Below the pieces are notes generated by a model. That model was not told the DNA's origin. It did not search any database and saw only the letters and a list, made by a program, of their open reading frames with translations. DNA of 64,000 nt, from positions 248,001 through 312,000 of the forward strand of contig CP117875.1 in assembly GCA_028736075.1 (NCBI GenBank). Reading direction: 5' to 3'. Positions 1 to 9,362 of this stretch are shown here, piece by piece. The DNA is from Chryseobacterium sp. KACC 21268 (GTDB lineage: Bacteria; Bacteroidota; Bacteroidia; Flavobacteriales; Weeksellaceae). The position numbers were made by a program, and so were the translations under genes. Position 1 is the stretch's first letter. The number at the start of each line of letters is the position of its first letter.

Positions 1-413
1 ACTAGAAAATGGGCAAATTTTTCCAATGTTGCATCTGGCATTTTTTCTGCTCTTCTGGTTTTCATATTGAAGTAGATGACAGTCAGCCAAAAAACAGCGT
101 TTACACGGCCATTTTCGTCTTTCATCAGCAATTCCACAACCGCAGTGATATCGTCCACAAAAACGGTCTTGCTGGTGATGTCAACGGTCGAATTGTATCT
201 AACTTCTTTCAGGTAAGCAATTTCGTTTTGTATCGTGACCCAAGTGCAGCCAGTTTCCCTTGTGTATTGCTCGTAGGTGAAGCCGTAGTTTTGTTCCACG
301 TGGTCTTCTCTCGCATTGAGCATATACTCAAGATATTTTACATTGTTGAGATGCCCAATCGGGTCGCAGTCTGCAAAACGGATCTTTACCGTGGATGAAA
401 ATTCTTTTTCCAT
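1..413 (-). CDS. Acyl-CoA thioesterase, 4HBT hotdog family (partial)
   Basis: The frame opens at an ATG at 413 and stays open to the window edge, so about 137 N-terminal residues are visible and the C-terminus is missing. Near the start it reads FADCDPIGHLNNVKYLEYM, the Asp-containing active-site loop of YbgC/4HBT thioesterases, which hydrolyse acyl-CoA or acyl-ACP thioesters in the cytoplasm. A TxTxVxFVDD strand and an ExLMxDENGR strand fit the rest of a hotdog fold. A hairpin terminator lies between it and the ompH genes, so it starts its own transcript. The substrate cannot be told. Confidence 0.8.
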   Translation of the reverse strand, partial: MEKEFSSTVKIRFADCDPIGHLNNVKYLEYMLNAREDHVEQNYGFTYEQYTRETGCTWVTIQNEIAYLKEVRYNSTVDITSKTVFVDDITAVVELLMKDENGRVNAVFWLTVIYFNMKTRRAEKMPDATLEKFAHFL

Positions 414-428
414 AATACAAAAATAAAA

Positions 429-454
429 AAACCGCTCCGTAAAAAGAGCGGTTT
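429..454 (-). terminator. Rho-independent terminator after the ompH genes
   Basis: Perfect 9-bp inverted arms at 429-437 and 446-454 (AAACCGCTC / GAGCGGTTT) are separated by 8 bases. Read on the minus strand they are followed by a T-rich tract at 421-430. The position just after the ompH stop at 476 fits the end of the DUF6089-uppS-bamA-ompH-ompH transcript. Confidence 0.8.
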
Positions 455-475
455 CGAATATTTTCTTGTCTTAAA

Positions 476-976
476 TTAAAGACCTAATTCTTTTTTAACA
501 GCAGCTGTTGCATCTGCACCTGCTTTGTAAACTAAAGCTGGGCTAGAAGCATCGAAAGTGAATTCGTAACCTGCAGCTTTTGAAACTTTTGCGATAGCAG
601 CGTTGATTTTTTTCTCGATTGGATCCAATCCTGCATCTCTTTTCTCAGCGATATCTTTTTGAGCAGCAGCATAAAGTTGCTGAAGGTTGTCCTGAAGTTT
701 TTGAACTTCCTGGCTTCTTTGCTCGTTGATAGCCTGAGTTTGTTTAGGCGCTTCGTCCTGATATTTTTTCATCAAGTCCTGAAGAGATTTCCCTTGCTTC
801 TCCAACTCACCTTGTTTTGAAGTCTGCAAAGCTTGTAATTGAGCATCAAGTGCCTTCATTTCCGGCATTGATGTAAAGATCGAATTGATATCAACAGAAG
901 CTATTTTTTGAGCTTGTGCAAATCCAGTTGCAAAAACCATTACAACGGCTACTAATAATACATTTAATTTGTTCAT
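476..976 (-). CDS. OmpH/Skp-family periplasmic chaperone (downstream copy)
   Basis: This 166-residue protein begins with a Sec signal peptide (about 22 residues, ending AQA before QKIASVD). It continues with the IASVDINSIFTSMPEM segment typical of OmpH/Skp, then a long Gln/Glu/Lys-rich helical region (about residues 50-125) that would form the tentacles of the Skp trimer. Skp binds unfolded outer-membrane proteins in the periplasm and hands them to BamA, which is encoded two genes upstream. It lies 34 bp downstream of a second ompH-type gene and ends at a clear hairpin. Length is near the family norm. Confidence 0.88.
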   Translation of the reverse strand: MNKLNVLLVAVVMVFATGFAQAQKIASVDINSIFTSMPEMKALDAQLQALQTSKQGELEKQGKSLQDLMKKYQDEAPKQTQAINEQRSQEVQKLQDNLQQLYAAAQKDIAEKRDAGLDPIEKKINAAIAKVSKAAGYEFTFDASSPALVYKAGADATAAVKKELGL

Positions 977-1010
977 TTTAAAAAGTTATGTTTATAATTT
1001 ATATTTAATT

Positions 1011-1658
1011 TTAAAGTCCCTGAGCTTCTGCAGCTTTTAATTTTCTCTGTTGCAAAGCGCCCGATTTTCCTTTGGTATTCGATTTTGATTCCCCTCTGGA
1101 ATTGGAGCCAGGTCTCAAATTATTAGTTTTAGTTTCCTCACCTTTTGGAAGACTTTTACCCAATAAATTCAAGACAGCCTCTGTGTAGTCATATTTTTTA
1201 TCTAGAAAAATGACACTAATGTTGTTGCTTTTATCAAGAACTATGCCCAGATTATTTTTCGTAGAAACCGTCTTTATCGCATTCCAGATCTGATCCTGAA
1301 AAGGTTTTGTAAGATTGGATCTCAATTGGTTTATTTCGCCGTTTGATCCAAATCTACCACCGATTGTATTACGAATATTGGTTTCCATATCTACCACTTC
1401 TTTCTCTCTCAACTTTAATTGATCGCCTAAAAGTAGTACTTTTTCGTTTTCAAAAGCTTCTCTTTTTCTTTCATATTCTGACTGTAATCTCTGAAGATCT
1501 GCCTGCCATTGTTCCACTTGAGCATTAAGCCTGTTTTCAGCATCTTTGTACTGAGGCAGCTTACTCAACACATAATTGGTATCTACAACGCCAATCTTTT
1601 GTGCATAGATTTGTGTCGCGGTAAAAAGAATTGTTACAATTAAAGCTATTTTTTTCAT
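1011..1658 (-). CDS. OmpH/Skp-family periplasmic chaperone (upstream copy, extended C-terminus)
   Basis: The 215-residue product has a short signal peptide (MKKIALIVTILFTATQIYA, cut before QKIGVVDTNYV) and the same OmpH core as the neighbouring gene, with a coiled-coil stretch at roughly residues 40-90. It differs by a C-terminal tail of about 45 residues rich in Lys, Ser, Asn and Arg that has no counterpart in the shorter copy and looks disordered. It sits 22 bp downstream of bamA on the same strand, so it is likely co-transcribed and helps outer-membrane protein assembly. Tandem unequal ompH genes after bamA are usual in Flavobacteriia. Confidence 0.87.
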   Translation of the reverse strand: MKKIALIVTILFTATQIYAQKIGVVDTNYVLSKLPQYKDAENRLNAQVEQWQADLQRLQSEYERKREAFENEKVLLLGDQLKLREKEVVDMETNIRNTIGGRFGSNGEINQLRSNLTKPFQDQIWNAIKTVSTKNNLGIVLDKSNNISVIFLDKKYDYTEAVLNLLGKSLPKGEETKTNNLRPGSNSRGESKSNTKGKSGALQQRKLKAAEAQGL

Positions 1659-1680
1659 CGTATAAAAATAAAAAATTATT

Positions 1681-4215
1681 TTATAATGGTTGATTCATCA
1701 AGAAATGTTGTTGCCATCCAGATGGATCTGAACTACCTAAAGTTCTGTCGAATCCATACGCAAAGTCAAATCCAATCAATCCAAATGCTGACATTGATAC
1801 TCTGATACCAAGTCCAGCTGATCTCTTCAATTTAAACGGATTGTAAGTTCCAAAACTATTCCAAGCATTTCCGGCCTCTACAAAACTCAAGACAAAGATT
1901 TTTGCCGTCTGATTCATAGAAATTGGATATCTAAGTTCTGCCGAGAATCTGTTGTAGATGGTTGCACCTCCGTATGGCGTAATATCATAAGAAGATGATG
2001 AAGTAAATCCAGTAGAAGAAGCATTTTCATAACCTCTTAATGGCACTAATTCTCTACCATCAAATCTACCATTAAATAATCCAACCCCTCCTACATAATA
2101 TCTTTCAAATGGCGGCGGCCCTAATTCTTTGCTATAACCATTAAGATAACCCATCTCTCCAGTAGTTCTCAGTACAAGCTTTCCTATTACTTCATTATAG
2201 AAATCTGCTTTCAACTTCACTTTGTAAAACTCCATCCATTTGTACTTATCCAAAGTACTCATATTTGCATAATCCTTATCACCAAATAATGAATATGGCG
2301 GTGTGAACTTCAAAGATGCCTCTACATTGGAACCATAAGTTGGGAAAACGGGATCCAATCCTGCTGAGTTTCTGCTCAATCCAATATTGATACTAAATGA
2401 TTTTGTACTTCCATTTTCTTCCTGAACATCTCCAAAATTAAACGGATAGTTTTTGAAATTATAACTTTGATACTGGATTCCAGTGTACAGTGAAAAATAA
2501 TCATCCGGCCACTTCAGCAATCTTGTAAGCCCTGCTGTTGCGGAGAATATATCCATTGTTTGATCACCAGTTGATAAAGAGTAATTTACATTAGAATAGT
2601 TAAATCCAACACTAAGTGCAGTAGGTCTTGTTCCGAAAACCCAAGGCTCTGTAAATGAAACACTATAATTGGTAAAATATTGTCCTGCCTGTGCCTGAAG
2701 TGATAAAGTTTGACCATCTCCCTGCGGAACCGGCTTAAAGTCTTTGAACTTCAAAAAGTTTTTCAATGAGAAATTGTTAAAGGTCAGACCAAGTGTACCG
2801 ATGAATGATCCACCACCATAACCTGCTTGCAATTGAACTTGAGAAGATCCTTTCTCTACAAGTGTCCAGTGCATATTCACTGTATTGTCTTGTGGATTTG
2901 GCTTCACATCTGTCCCGATCTGCTGTGGATCGAAGAACTGCATTCCTGCTAATTCGAAGTATGTTCTCTTGATATCGGTTTTCGCAAACAAAGCACCAGG
3001 TTTTGTTCTAAGTGCTCTCAGGATCACGTGATCGTGAGTAGTAGTGTTACCAGACCAAGTTACACGGTTCCAGGTTGCTTTTTCACCTTCACTGATTCTG
3101 ATTTCAAGGTTGATAGAATCTCCTTTCACAGATTTTTCTATCGGTGTTACATTTGAAAACAGGAATCCATTGTTCATATAAATGGATTTGATATCAGAGT
3201 CATCTTCTTTACCACCATCATCTCCAACTTTTTTGTTGAATCCAACAGCGTCGTAGATATCTCCAGATTTGTATCCTAAAACTCTTTGTAAAAACTCTGT
3301 TGTAAAAGTAGTATTACCAATAAAGTTGATATCTCCGATGTAGTACTTTTTACCTTCGTTCAGTTTTACATTGATGTTGTATCCCTTACTGCCTCTTGTC
3401 ACAGAATCGGAAACTATTGTCGCATCTCGGAAACCTAGGGAGTTGTAGTAACTGATTAGGTTTTTTTTGTCTTCATCATACTTATCCTGAACAAATTTAG
3501 ATGGCTTCAAAATCCCTATTAGGAATCTTTTCTGCTTGGTGTCTTTAAAACCTTTATTTCTAAGTTTTCTGTCAGAAATACTTGTGTTCCCATCAAATTC
3601 TATTTTATCAATTTTGACTTTCTTACCTTTCGATACTTCTATAGTCCAGTCTACCAAGTTGGAATCTCCTCCATTGGCTTTTTCCTGAATATTAATTTTC
3701 GCGTCTGCAAAACCTTTTGCAATATATTCCTGTGGAATCTTGTTCTGTAAGCTGGAAACTAAATTGTTGTTAATCTTTGTACCCGGTTTCAGATTGTTAT
3801 CCTTGATGAGTTTTTCATTTTTGGACTTCCCAATTCCTTTACCTGTAAACTTAACTTCTCCCAGTTCCTTGAGGTCTTGCAAAGCAAATTGAAGAACAAC
3901 ATTCTGCCCTTCTACATCCTGAATGTAAACCTCTACTTTAGAAAAGGACTGTGTTTCCCAAAGCTTTTTGATAGCGTTGCTAACGCGCTGCCCGGGAATT
4001 TCTAACTTCTCTCCTTTCACTAGACCTGTGAAACGCAAAATCTGAGCTGGTGTGTATCTTTTGACACCATCTACCACGATGTCTTTTAGAACGTACTCTT
4101 GATTCTGGTTTGCTGCCAGTTCTGTGTTTTCTGCATTGTTACCCTGTGGAACAACTTGTGCGTGCAAAAACGCTGAAGCTGCTAACAAAATAATGGGTAT
4201 AAATCTTAATCTCAT
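1681..4215 (-). CDS. bamA: Outer-membrane protein assembly factor BamA
   Basis: An 844-residue protein with a signal peptide (first ~19 residues, ending LHA). Several POTRA-type repeats occupy roughly residues 40-440, each with the pattern IxxIxFxGNxxxxDRxLR (for example KIDKIEFDGNTSISDRKLR). A C-terminal 16-strand beta-barrel of the Omp85 family follows. The barrel contains VPLRGYEN near residue 727, the counterpart of the conserved VRGF/Y motif in loop 6. BamA folds and inserts beta-barrel proteins in the outer membrane. Neighbours uppS upstream and two ompH genes downstream form the standard flavobacterial envelope operon. Confidence 0.94.
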   Translation of the reverse strand: MRLRFIPIILLAASAFLHAQVVPQGNNAENTELAANQNQEYVLKDIVVDGVKRYTPAQILRFTGLVKGEKLEIPGQRVSNAIKKLWETQSFSKVEVYIQDVEGQNVVLQFALQDLKELGEVKFTGKGIGKSKNEKLIKDNNLKPGTKINNNLVSSLQNKIPQEYIAKGFADAKINIQEKANGGDSNLVDWTIEVSKGKKVKIDKIEFDGNTSISDRKLRNKGFKDTKQKRFLIGILKPSKFVQDKYDEDKKNLISYYNSLGFRDATIVSDSVTRGSKGYNINVKLNEGKKYYIGDINFIGNTTFTTEFLQRVLGYKSGDIYDAVGFNKKVGDDGGKEDDSDIKSIYMNNGFLFSNVTPIEKSVKGDSINLEIRISEGEKATWNRVTWSGNTTTHDHVILRALRTKPGALFAKTDIKRTYFELAGMQFFDPQQIGTDVKPNPQDNTVNMHWTLVEKGSSQVQLQAGYGGGSFIGTLGLTFNNFSLKNFLKFKDFKPVPQGDGQTLSLQAQAGQYFTNYSVSFTEPWVFGTRPTALSVGFNYSNVNYSLSTGDQTMDIFSATAGLTRLLKWPDDYFSLYTGIQYQSYNFKNYPFNFGDVQEENGSTKSFSINIGLSRNSAGLDPVFPTYGSNVEASLKFTPPYSLFGDKDYANMSTLDKYKWMEFYKVKLKADFYNEVIGKLVLRTTGEMGYLNGYSKELGPPPFERYYVGGVGLFNGRFDGRELVPLRGYENASSTGFTSSSSYDITPYGGATIYNRFSAELRYPISMNQTAKIFVLSFVEAGNAWNSFGTYNPFKLKRSAGLGIRVSMSAFGLIGFDFAYGFDRTLGSSDPSGWQQHFLMNQPL

Positions 4216-4245
4216 TCTTATTGAAGTTCTCTTTTCTAAATATAT

Positions 4246-4992
4246 TTATGAAGTAAGCTGATCGCTTGTCATTCCGTATCTCCTTTCCTTATTCTGATAA
4301 TCCAAAATACATTGGAAAAATGTATCTTTTGTAAAATCCGGCCAAAGCACATCTAGGAATTGTAATTCAGCATAAGCTATTTGCCAAAGTAAAAAGTTAC
4401 TGATTCTTACTTCTCCACTAGTCCTTATCATCAAATCTACCGGCGGGAAATCCTTCGTGTAAAGGTGATCTTCCAAACATTTCTCGTCGATATCATCCAC
4501 GGCAATTTTGCCTTCCTTCACCTCTTGACTTATTTCTTTTACAGCTTTCAAGATTTCCTTCTGTGAACCATAACTCAAGGCTAAAATCAAGTTTCCGCCT
4601 TTGTTGTTTTTTGTAAGTTCTACAACGTTCAACAATTGATCTTTCACAAGATCCGGCAAAGTGCTGATGTCACCAATCACGTGCATTCTCAATCCTTTAG
4701 AGAATATCTCTTCCGCTTCCAGCAATAATGTTTCCGACAAGAGATTCATCAGTGTATCTACTTCTTCTTTTGGCCTGTTCCAGTTCTCTGAGGAAAAAGT
4801 GTAAAGTGTAAGATATGGGATATGGACTTCATTACATGCATTGATCACATTCCGAACAGCTGTTATAGCATTCTTGTGCCCAAAAGTTCTTTCTTCCCCT
4901 CTGGATTTTGCCCATCTTCCGTTGCCATCCATAATGACAGCCACATGTTGAGGAAGTTTATCTTTGTTTATAAGTGTTTTTAAGTCCTGCAT
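4246..4992 (-). CDS. uppS: Isoprenyl transferase, undecaprenyl diphosphate synthase
   Basis: This cis-prenyltransferase condenses isopentenyl diphosphate on farnesyl diphosphate to make the C55 lipid carrier for peptidoglycan and surface polysaccharide. HVAVIMDGNGRWAKSRG near the N-terminus carries the catalytic Asp and the P-loop. The motifs YTLYTFSSENWNRP and DLMIRTSGEVRISNFLLWQ complete the family signature. The open frame extends upstream to a TTG at 5013, which would overlap the preceding gene. The ATG at 4992 gives 248 residues, close to the family norm, and lies 5 bases after the upstream stop, so I prefer it. Confidence 0.93.
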   Translation of the reverse strand: MQDLKTLINKDKLPQHVAVIMDGNGRWAKSRGEERTFGHKNAITAVRNVINACNEVHIPYLTLYTFSSENWNRPKEEVDTLMNLLSETLLLEAEEIFSKGLRMHVIGDISTLPDLVKDQLLNVVELTKNNKGGNLILALSYGSQKEILKAVKEISQEVKEGKIAVDDIDEKCLEDHLYTKDFPPVDLMIRTSGEVRISNFLLWQIAYAELQFLDVLWPDFTKDTFFQCILDYQNKERRYGMTSDQLTS

Positions 4993-4997
4993 AATCG

Positions 4998-5795
4998 TTA
5001 TTTGCAATAGCAAGGTGGTCTTCCAAAAGAATAAGACAAAATAAGTGTTGCGGAATTAATCCAATCTTTTGAATTTGGATTACCGATATTTCTTTGTTGG
5101 ATAAAACTTTGAACAACTGCTGCGGTCTGAGCATCATTCAAGGTGGTTTTTTTTACGGTAACATCACCTTCTTCCACCAAACTGTAATCTACCTGATCTG
5201 AGAATGTAGGACGGAACGTGAACTCTCCGGATAAAGCCCAGTTATAATTAAATTTATATTTAAGTCCTACCCCGAAAGGAACGCCCATCGTAAAAGCTTT
5301 TTCCTGTTTGTAACTCACTGCCACGTCTGTAGCGGAATTAATGGTCAGTTCTGGTTTTGAAGTTTCCAGATATAAACCAGATAATCCTCCAAATATATAA
5401 GGGCTTAGCATACTTACCTGCTCATCATTCACAGGCAGAAAGTTATACTCGAAAAGCAAATCAGCGGAGAACACGGAGTTGGTTCCGTGCAGCTGTCGCA
5501 TTCTTCTGTAATTTTCTTTGGCATATCTATCGTCAAACTGGATGTTGCTAAAACCAAGGTTAAGCCGCACCGTTTGGTAAGGATTAAAATTCATTCGATA
5601 CATCAATCCGCCATAGAAAGGCAAACCATTTTCGGAAACATTTCCAAGTGGTTTCTGCAGAACATAATTTGTTCTTCCAATGTCTCCTACAAAATTACTC
5701 ATACCCAATTGCACCCCAATCTCATGTCTTTGCGCCTTGGCAAAGCTGAGAAAACAAAATAGTGCGATAAAGGTATAAGTTAGTTCTTTCTTCAT
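4998..5795 (-). CDS. DUF6089-type outer-membrane beta-barrel protein
   Basis: The chosen ATG at 5795 starts a 265-residue protein with a clean signal peptide (MKKELTYTFIALFCFLSFAKA). The longer frame to 5849 adds 18 residues that would bury the signal and overlap the promoter side. The mature part begins RHEIGVQLGMSNFVGDIG and alternates aromatic and polar residues as in small outer-membrane barrels. It resembles the DUF6089/PorT-like family usually found upstream of uppS-bamA in Flavobacteriia. Its exact role is not known; the context suggests envelope assembly. A TATATTTG promoter box lies 40 bp upstream. Confidence 0.75.
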   Translation of the reverse strand: MKKELTYTFIALFCFLSFAKAQRHEIGVQLGMSNFVGDIGRTNYVLQKPLGNVSENGLPFYGGLMYRMNFNPYQTVRLNLGFSNIQFDDRYAKENYRRMRQLHGTNSVFSADLLFEYNFLPVNDEQVSMLSPYIFGGLSGLYLETSKPELTINSATDVAVSYKQEKAFTMGVPFGVGLKYKFNYNWALSGEFTFRPTFSDQVDYSLVEEGDVTVKKTTLNDAQTAAVVQSFIQQRNIGNPNSKDWINSATLILSYSFGRPPCYCK

Positions 5796-5835
5796 TTTCA
5801 ATTTACTGAAACGTCTATTATTCAAAAATTTGGTG

Positions 5836-5843
5836 CAAATATA
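5836..5843 (-). promoter_or_regulatory. Putative -7 box (TATATTTG) of the DUF6089-uppS-bamA operon
   Basis: Read on the minus strand this is TATATTTGCA, a perfect match to the Bacteroidota TAnnTTTG element. It lies about 40 bp before the ATG at 5795. No clear TTG box is seen 19 bp further up, so the call rests on the -7 element and position only. Confidence 0.45.
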
Positions 5844-5950
5844 AAACATTTTTAGTTTAAGGAACTTCTTAATGTTAAGTTAAATAAGGGTGAAAAAATA
5901 TAAATTATTGTTATAAAAACGCACATATCTTCAAAATAGTCTATAAAAAA

Positions 5951-5980
5951 AATAAAAGCCTTGTAAAGGCTCTTATTTTT
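5951..5980 (-). terminator. Terminator overlapping the wzc-like stop codon
   Basis: Arms at 5951-5962 and 5966-5977 pair over 12 bases with one mismatch around a 3-base loop. The T-run for minus-strand transcription is supplied by the A-run at 5945-5952. The right arm covers the stop codon of the tyrosine kinase gene, which is common for compact terminators. It ends the polysaccharide operon. Confidence 0.65.
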
Positions 5981-8477
5981 TATTGAAAAACATTTTCAGT
6001 TTGTTTCTAATTTTGATAATCATCGGTTCTTTATAGTTTTTATCTTCGTCGAAATAGCCGTAGCCATAACCGTAGCCGTAACCATATCCATAACCGTAAC
6101 CATATCCGTAACCTTGCTTGACACTAAAATCATTGTAAACAAGTCCAAGATTGGTGACTTCTTTATTAAAATACTTCTCGCTGATCATTCTCAACATATG
6201 TTTCTCCGTGTACTCGTGACGAACAACATAAATTGTGGTATCCGCTTTTTTGATAAGCTCAAAAGAGTCAGCAACCAATCCAACCGGCGGAGAATCTATA
6301 ATGACATATTCATAGATTTCTTTTAGTCTTTCTATGAATTTCATATTATTATCACTCATCAAAAGCTCTGATGGATTAGGAGGAATAGGACCGGAAGTGA
6401 TGACGTCCAGACCAGGAATACTTGTGTGATTTACAATATCTTCTAACTCTACTTGTCCTGTAAGATAATTGGAAATTCCGTTTTTGTTGTTGATATTAAA
6501 ATCTCCAAATATCTTTGGTTTCCGGAGATCCATCCCCAGCAAGACCGCTTTTTTTCCACTAAGTCCTAAAACAGATGCTATATTAATCGAAACGTAGGTT
6601 TTACCTTCGCCACTGATGGAAGATGTAACAAGGATAACCTTGCTGTTCTGCTCCTCATCAAACAAAAATCTAAGATTGGCTCTAACTGCTCTGAAAGCTT
6701 CTGAAATAGAAGATTTTGGTTCTTCTAAAACTGTAAGATTATTGTCATAATTATTATGCCCAATTACGCCCAATAAAGGAATTTTGGTTGCTGAAAGCAG
6801 TTCTTTAAGATTTCGAATTTTATTATCCAACAGCTCTCCCAAAAGCAAAAACAAAAGAGGGAAAAGAAGCAAGCCACCAATAATCTGCATTTGAGTGGTC
6901 TTAACATCCGGGGCTATTGGTCCTTGTCCAAGATTTTTTGCATTATCAATGACGGTCAGATTACTTTGGTTTGTTGCAACTCTCATCTGAGATTTTGCCT
7001 GCTCCGTCAGCAAAGTATTGTACGTATTTTCAATAATGTTATAACCTCTTTGGGCATCTAAGAAGATACGCTGTTTTTCCGGTAATGTCACCAGCTCCTG
7101 GTCGATTTTGCCAATATCTCCGTTTAGAGCTGCAAGTTTATCATAGTAACCTTGGAAATATTTCTTCAATCCGCTTTGTGAGGTGTATTTCGCCTCGTTT
7201 ATCAATCGGTTTATTTCTCGCATTGGTTCTGAGTTAGGCGTATAAATTTGCGCCATTTCTCTTCTTTTTGCGTAGAGTGATTTAAGTTCCGAAACCGAAG
7301 CATTGAAGCTGCCATCCTCTATTCCCGCGATATTTAAGCTGATGATTTTCTCAATACTATTCGTACCTACAGAGGCTTTTATGTCATTTAGCGAGTTAAT
7401 TTTTGTAACCAACTCCGCTTTTTGTTCCTCCAGTTCTGTAAGTTTTTCAAGCGTTTTGGAATCGATATTTTCCATATCGAAAAGACGGTTATTGATTTTT
7501 AAATTATTAAGTACCGTTCCGCTGGAATCTAGCTTTTTTCTAATTTTTGTAAGATTGTCATTAAGATATTCTACTGTATTTTGATCTACAGTGTTCTGAT
7601 CAAGCAATCTTTTTTTAATCAATTCCTGTACAGAGTTGTTTAGGAAATTAACTGTTCCATTCAGATTGTAGCCCGTTTTGCTAATAATCATAATAGAAGA
7701 TAGTTCCTTATCAAATTCTACGAACAAACTGCCAATAATACTATTGACTGCCTGATTGACTGGAATAAGAGTCACCATAATGTTTTCCAATCCTAAGTTA
7801 GGCGGATTTGGATTTGGGACTAATTTGAACCTGAAATTAGGAGACTCATACCATTCGTTGATTTTGATAATTTTGTTTTTTGGTCTTGCATAAGAACCAA
7901 TCGTTTCAATATTCTCTGTATTATAATTATAGAGATTTTTTGAAGAACCTTCTTCTGGTAAAACGATTTCATAATTATCTTTCCCTTTTGGGATGATATT
8001 AATAGGAAAATTGACTTGCTGCAAATGATCTTTATCAATCTCAAGAAAAACAGGACTGTCTTCTTGATCCAAATAAGTTGTTTTGATAAGACCTTTTGTA
8101 GTGTAACTGGTATTGAGACCCAGCTTTTTCACCAGATATTCATTGTGGCTTCTGGACAACAATATTTTCTTCAGATATACTCCATCCTGGTTTCCACCTT
8201 GTCCCCAAATGAAATTAATTGATTGATTTGGTGTGAAATAGCTTGCTGTATTATTTGATATACTTAATGAAAGACTAGAAGAATAAACTCTTTGTGCGTA
8301 ATATTTACTATAAACATAAGAGATGCAATATCCCAGAAAGCCTAAAATCACAAACCAATACCAATTCCTTAGAACTCTCTGCACAAAATGAAGCGGATCA
8401 AACAAATTGAATGAACCCATCTTTTCAGCAACTTGAGCTGAGTCTTGTGTGTTTTTTCCGTTTTTGTCAGGAATCAT
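5973..8477 (-). CDS. Wzc-type polysaccharide co-polymerase and tyrosine autokinase
   Basis: The 834-residue protein fuses a Wzz-like chain-length domain to a cytoplasmic BY-kinase. A membrane segment lies at about residues 38-58, followed by a large periplasmic part with coiled coils (residues ~290-500) and a second membrane segment near residue 530. The kinase part shows Walker A SSISGEGKTYVSINIA (about residue 622), Walker A' LLGMDLRKP (about 649) and Walker B YVIIDSPPVG (about 727). The C-terminus holds ten consecutive Gly-Tyr dipeptides, the presumed autophosphorylation cluster. It lies one base after the Wza-like gene and would control polymer length and export. Confidence 0.92.
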   Translation of the reverse strand: MIPDKNGKNTQDSAQVAEKMGSFNLFDPLHFVQRVLRNWYWFVILGFLGYCISYVYSKYYAQRVYSSSLSLSISNNTASYFTPNQSINFIWGQGGNQDGVYLKKILLSRSHNEYLVKKLGLNTSYTTKGLIKTTYLDQEDSPVFLEIDKDHLQQVNFPINIIPKGKDNYEIVLPEEGSSKNLYNYNTENIETIGSYARPKNKIIKINEWYESPNFRFKLVPNPNPPNLGLENIMVTLIPVNQAVNSIIGSLFVEFDKELSSIMIISKTGYNLNGTVNFLNNSVQELIKKRLLDQNTVDQNTVEYLNDNLTKIRKKLDSSGTVLNNLKINNRLFDMENIDSKTLEKLTELEEQKAELVTKINSLNDIKASVGTNSIEKIISLNIAGIEDGSFNASVSELKSLYAKRREMAQIYTPNSEPMREINRLINEAKYTSQSGLKKYFQGYYDKLAALNGDIGKIDQELVTLPEKQRIFLDAQRGYNIIENTYNTLLTEQAKSQMRVATNQSNLTVIDNAKNLGQGPIAPDVKTTQMQIIGGLLLFPLLFLLLGELLDNKIRNLKELLSATKIPLLGVIGHNNYDNNLTVLEEPKSSISEAFRAVRANLRFLFDEEQNSKVILVTSSISGEGKTYVSINIASVLGLSGKKAVLLGMDLRKPKIFGDFNINNKNGISNYLTGQVELEDIVNHTSIPGLDVITSGPIPPNPSELLMSDNNMKFIERLKEIYEYVIIDSPPVGLVADSFELIKKADTTIYVVRHEYTEKHMLRMISEKYFNKEVTNLGLVYNDFSVKQGYGYGYGYGYGYGYGYGYGYFDEDKNYKEPMIIKIRNKLKMFFNKK
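6055..6114 (-). repeat. In-frame 6-bp repeat coding ten Gly-Tyr units
   Basis: Ten consecutive hexamers, each Gly (GGC/GGT/GGA) plus Tyr (TAT/TAC), encode the tyrosine cluster of the Wzc-like kinase. The units vary in the third codon position, so the array is old or selected at protein level but could still change in number by slippage. Confidence 0.9.
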
Positions 8478-8478
8478 A

Positions 8479-9348
8479 TTATAACGTCTTAAGAATTAAA
8501 TAAATAGACATTACTGTAGTAATCACCGAAACTCCTGTAGTCAAAGTCTGAAGCGGCTCTTTTCCAAATCCGTTGATACTTTTCTTATTTGTATTCAGAT
8601 AGATGATATCCCCGTTTTGCAACCAATAGTAAGGCGAATTCATAGCATCTTCTCTTGTAAGATCCAATTTCGCTGTTTTGATACCTTCCGGATATTTTCT
8701 GTGAATGGTAATACTTTTTCTGTCAACAGTACGGTTCAAACCTCCGTTCATTGCAAGAGCCTGCATAATATTAAGTTGAGTGACATACGCCGTTTTCTCA
8801 CCAGTAACCTGCGTGGACTCCATATCTCCTAATATGTAATATCGGATACCATCCAGATTCAGTCTCACTTCGGCTTTTCCTTGTAGAAAATTTTCATTGA
8901 CGCGGGTCTGTATTTCCTTCGTCATATCTTCAACTGTACGTCCTTCTGCTTTTACGTAGCCAATTCCGAAAATATTAACATCACCGTTGGAATCTACTTT
9001 CAATCCATTAAAATAGAAAGTCGCATTACCACCGTTACCGCCGCCTCCGCCAGATTGACCTCCACCACTTGTAGCACCAGCTTGCGAGGCTGCACCTCCT
9101 GATGATGAAGCATTAAGAGCTGAATAAAACTGGGCTGCATCTCCTTTTGGCGTGGTGACTACGTTCAAAGTTAGAATATCGCCTTTTGTAATTCTATACT
9201 CTGGAACATTATATGGAACCAAGCCTTCTTCATTAATTGTAAGACTCTCACTTGGTTGCAGATAACGGATGTCTTTTTGAGAAATGCAGGAAGACATCCC
9301 AAATAAAATAAGCAGTAAAAATATGTTAAGTAAATAACCTTTTTTCAT
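8479..9348 (-). CDS. Wza-type polysaccharide export lipoprotein
   Basis: A 289-residue outer-membrane polysaccharide export protein. The N-terminus is a lipoprotein signal with the lipobox MSSC, Cys21 being the lipidation site. The SLBB/Poly_export region starts at YRITKGDILTLNVV, and a second stretch reads VDSNGDVNIFGIGYVKAEGRT. A C-terminal hydrophobic segment (VSVITTVMSIYLILKTL) could cross the outer membrane as in Wza. Between strands there is a roughly 35-residue insertion of Gly, Ser, Ala and Gln that looks disordered. The gene precedes the Wzc-like gene by one base, the classic export pair. Confidence 0.88.
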   Translation of the reverse strand: MKKGYLLNIFLLLILFGMSSCISQKDIRYLQPSESLTINEEGLVPYNVPEYRITKGDILTLNVVTTPKGDAAQFYSALNASSSGGAASQAGATSGGGQSGGGGGNGGNATFYFNGLKVDSNGDVNIFGIGYVKAEGRTVEDMTKEIQTRVNENFLQGKAEVRLNLDGIRYYILGDMESTQVTGEKTAYVTQLNIMQALAMNGGLNRTVDRKSITIHRKYPEGIKTAKLDLTREDAMNSPYYWLQNGDIIYLNTNKKSINGFGKEPLQTLTTGVSVITTVMSIYLILKTL

Positions 9349-9362
9349 TAATGTTTTTTTTG

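Noticed and set aside
9-398. Open frame of 129 codons on the plus strand at the window start
   Set aside because: It is the antisense shadow of the thioesterase reading from 413, which has clear 4HBT motifs.
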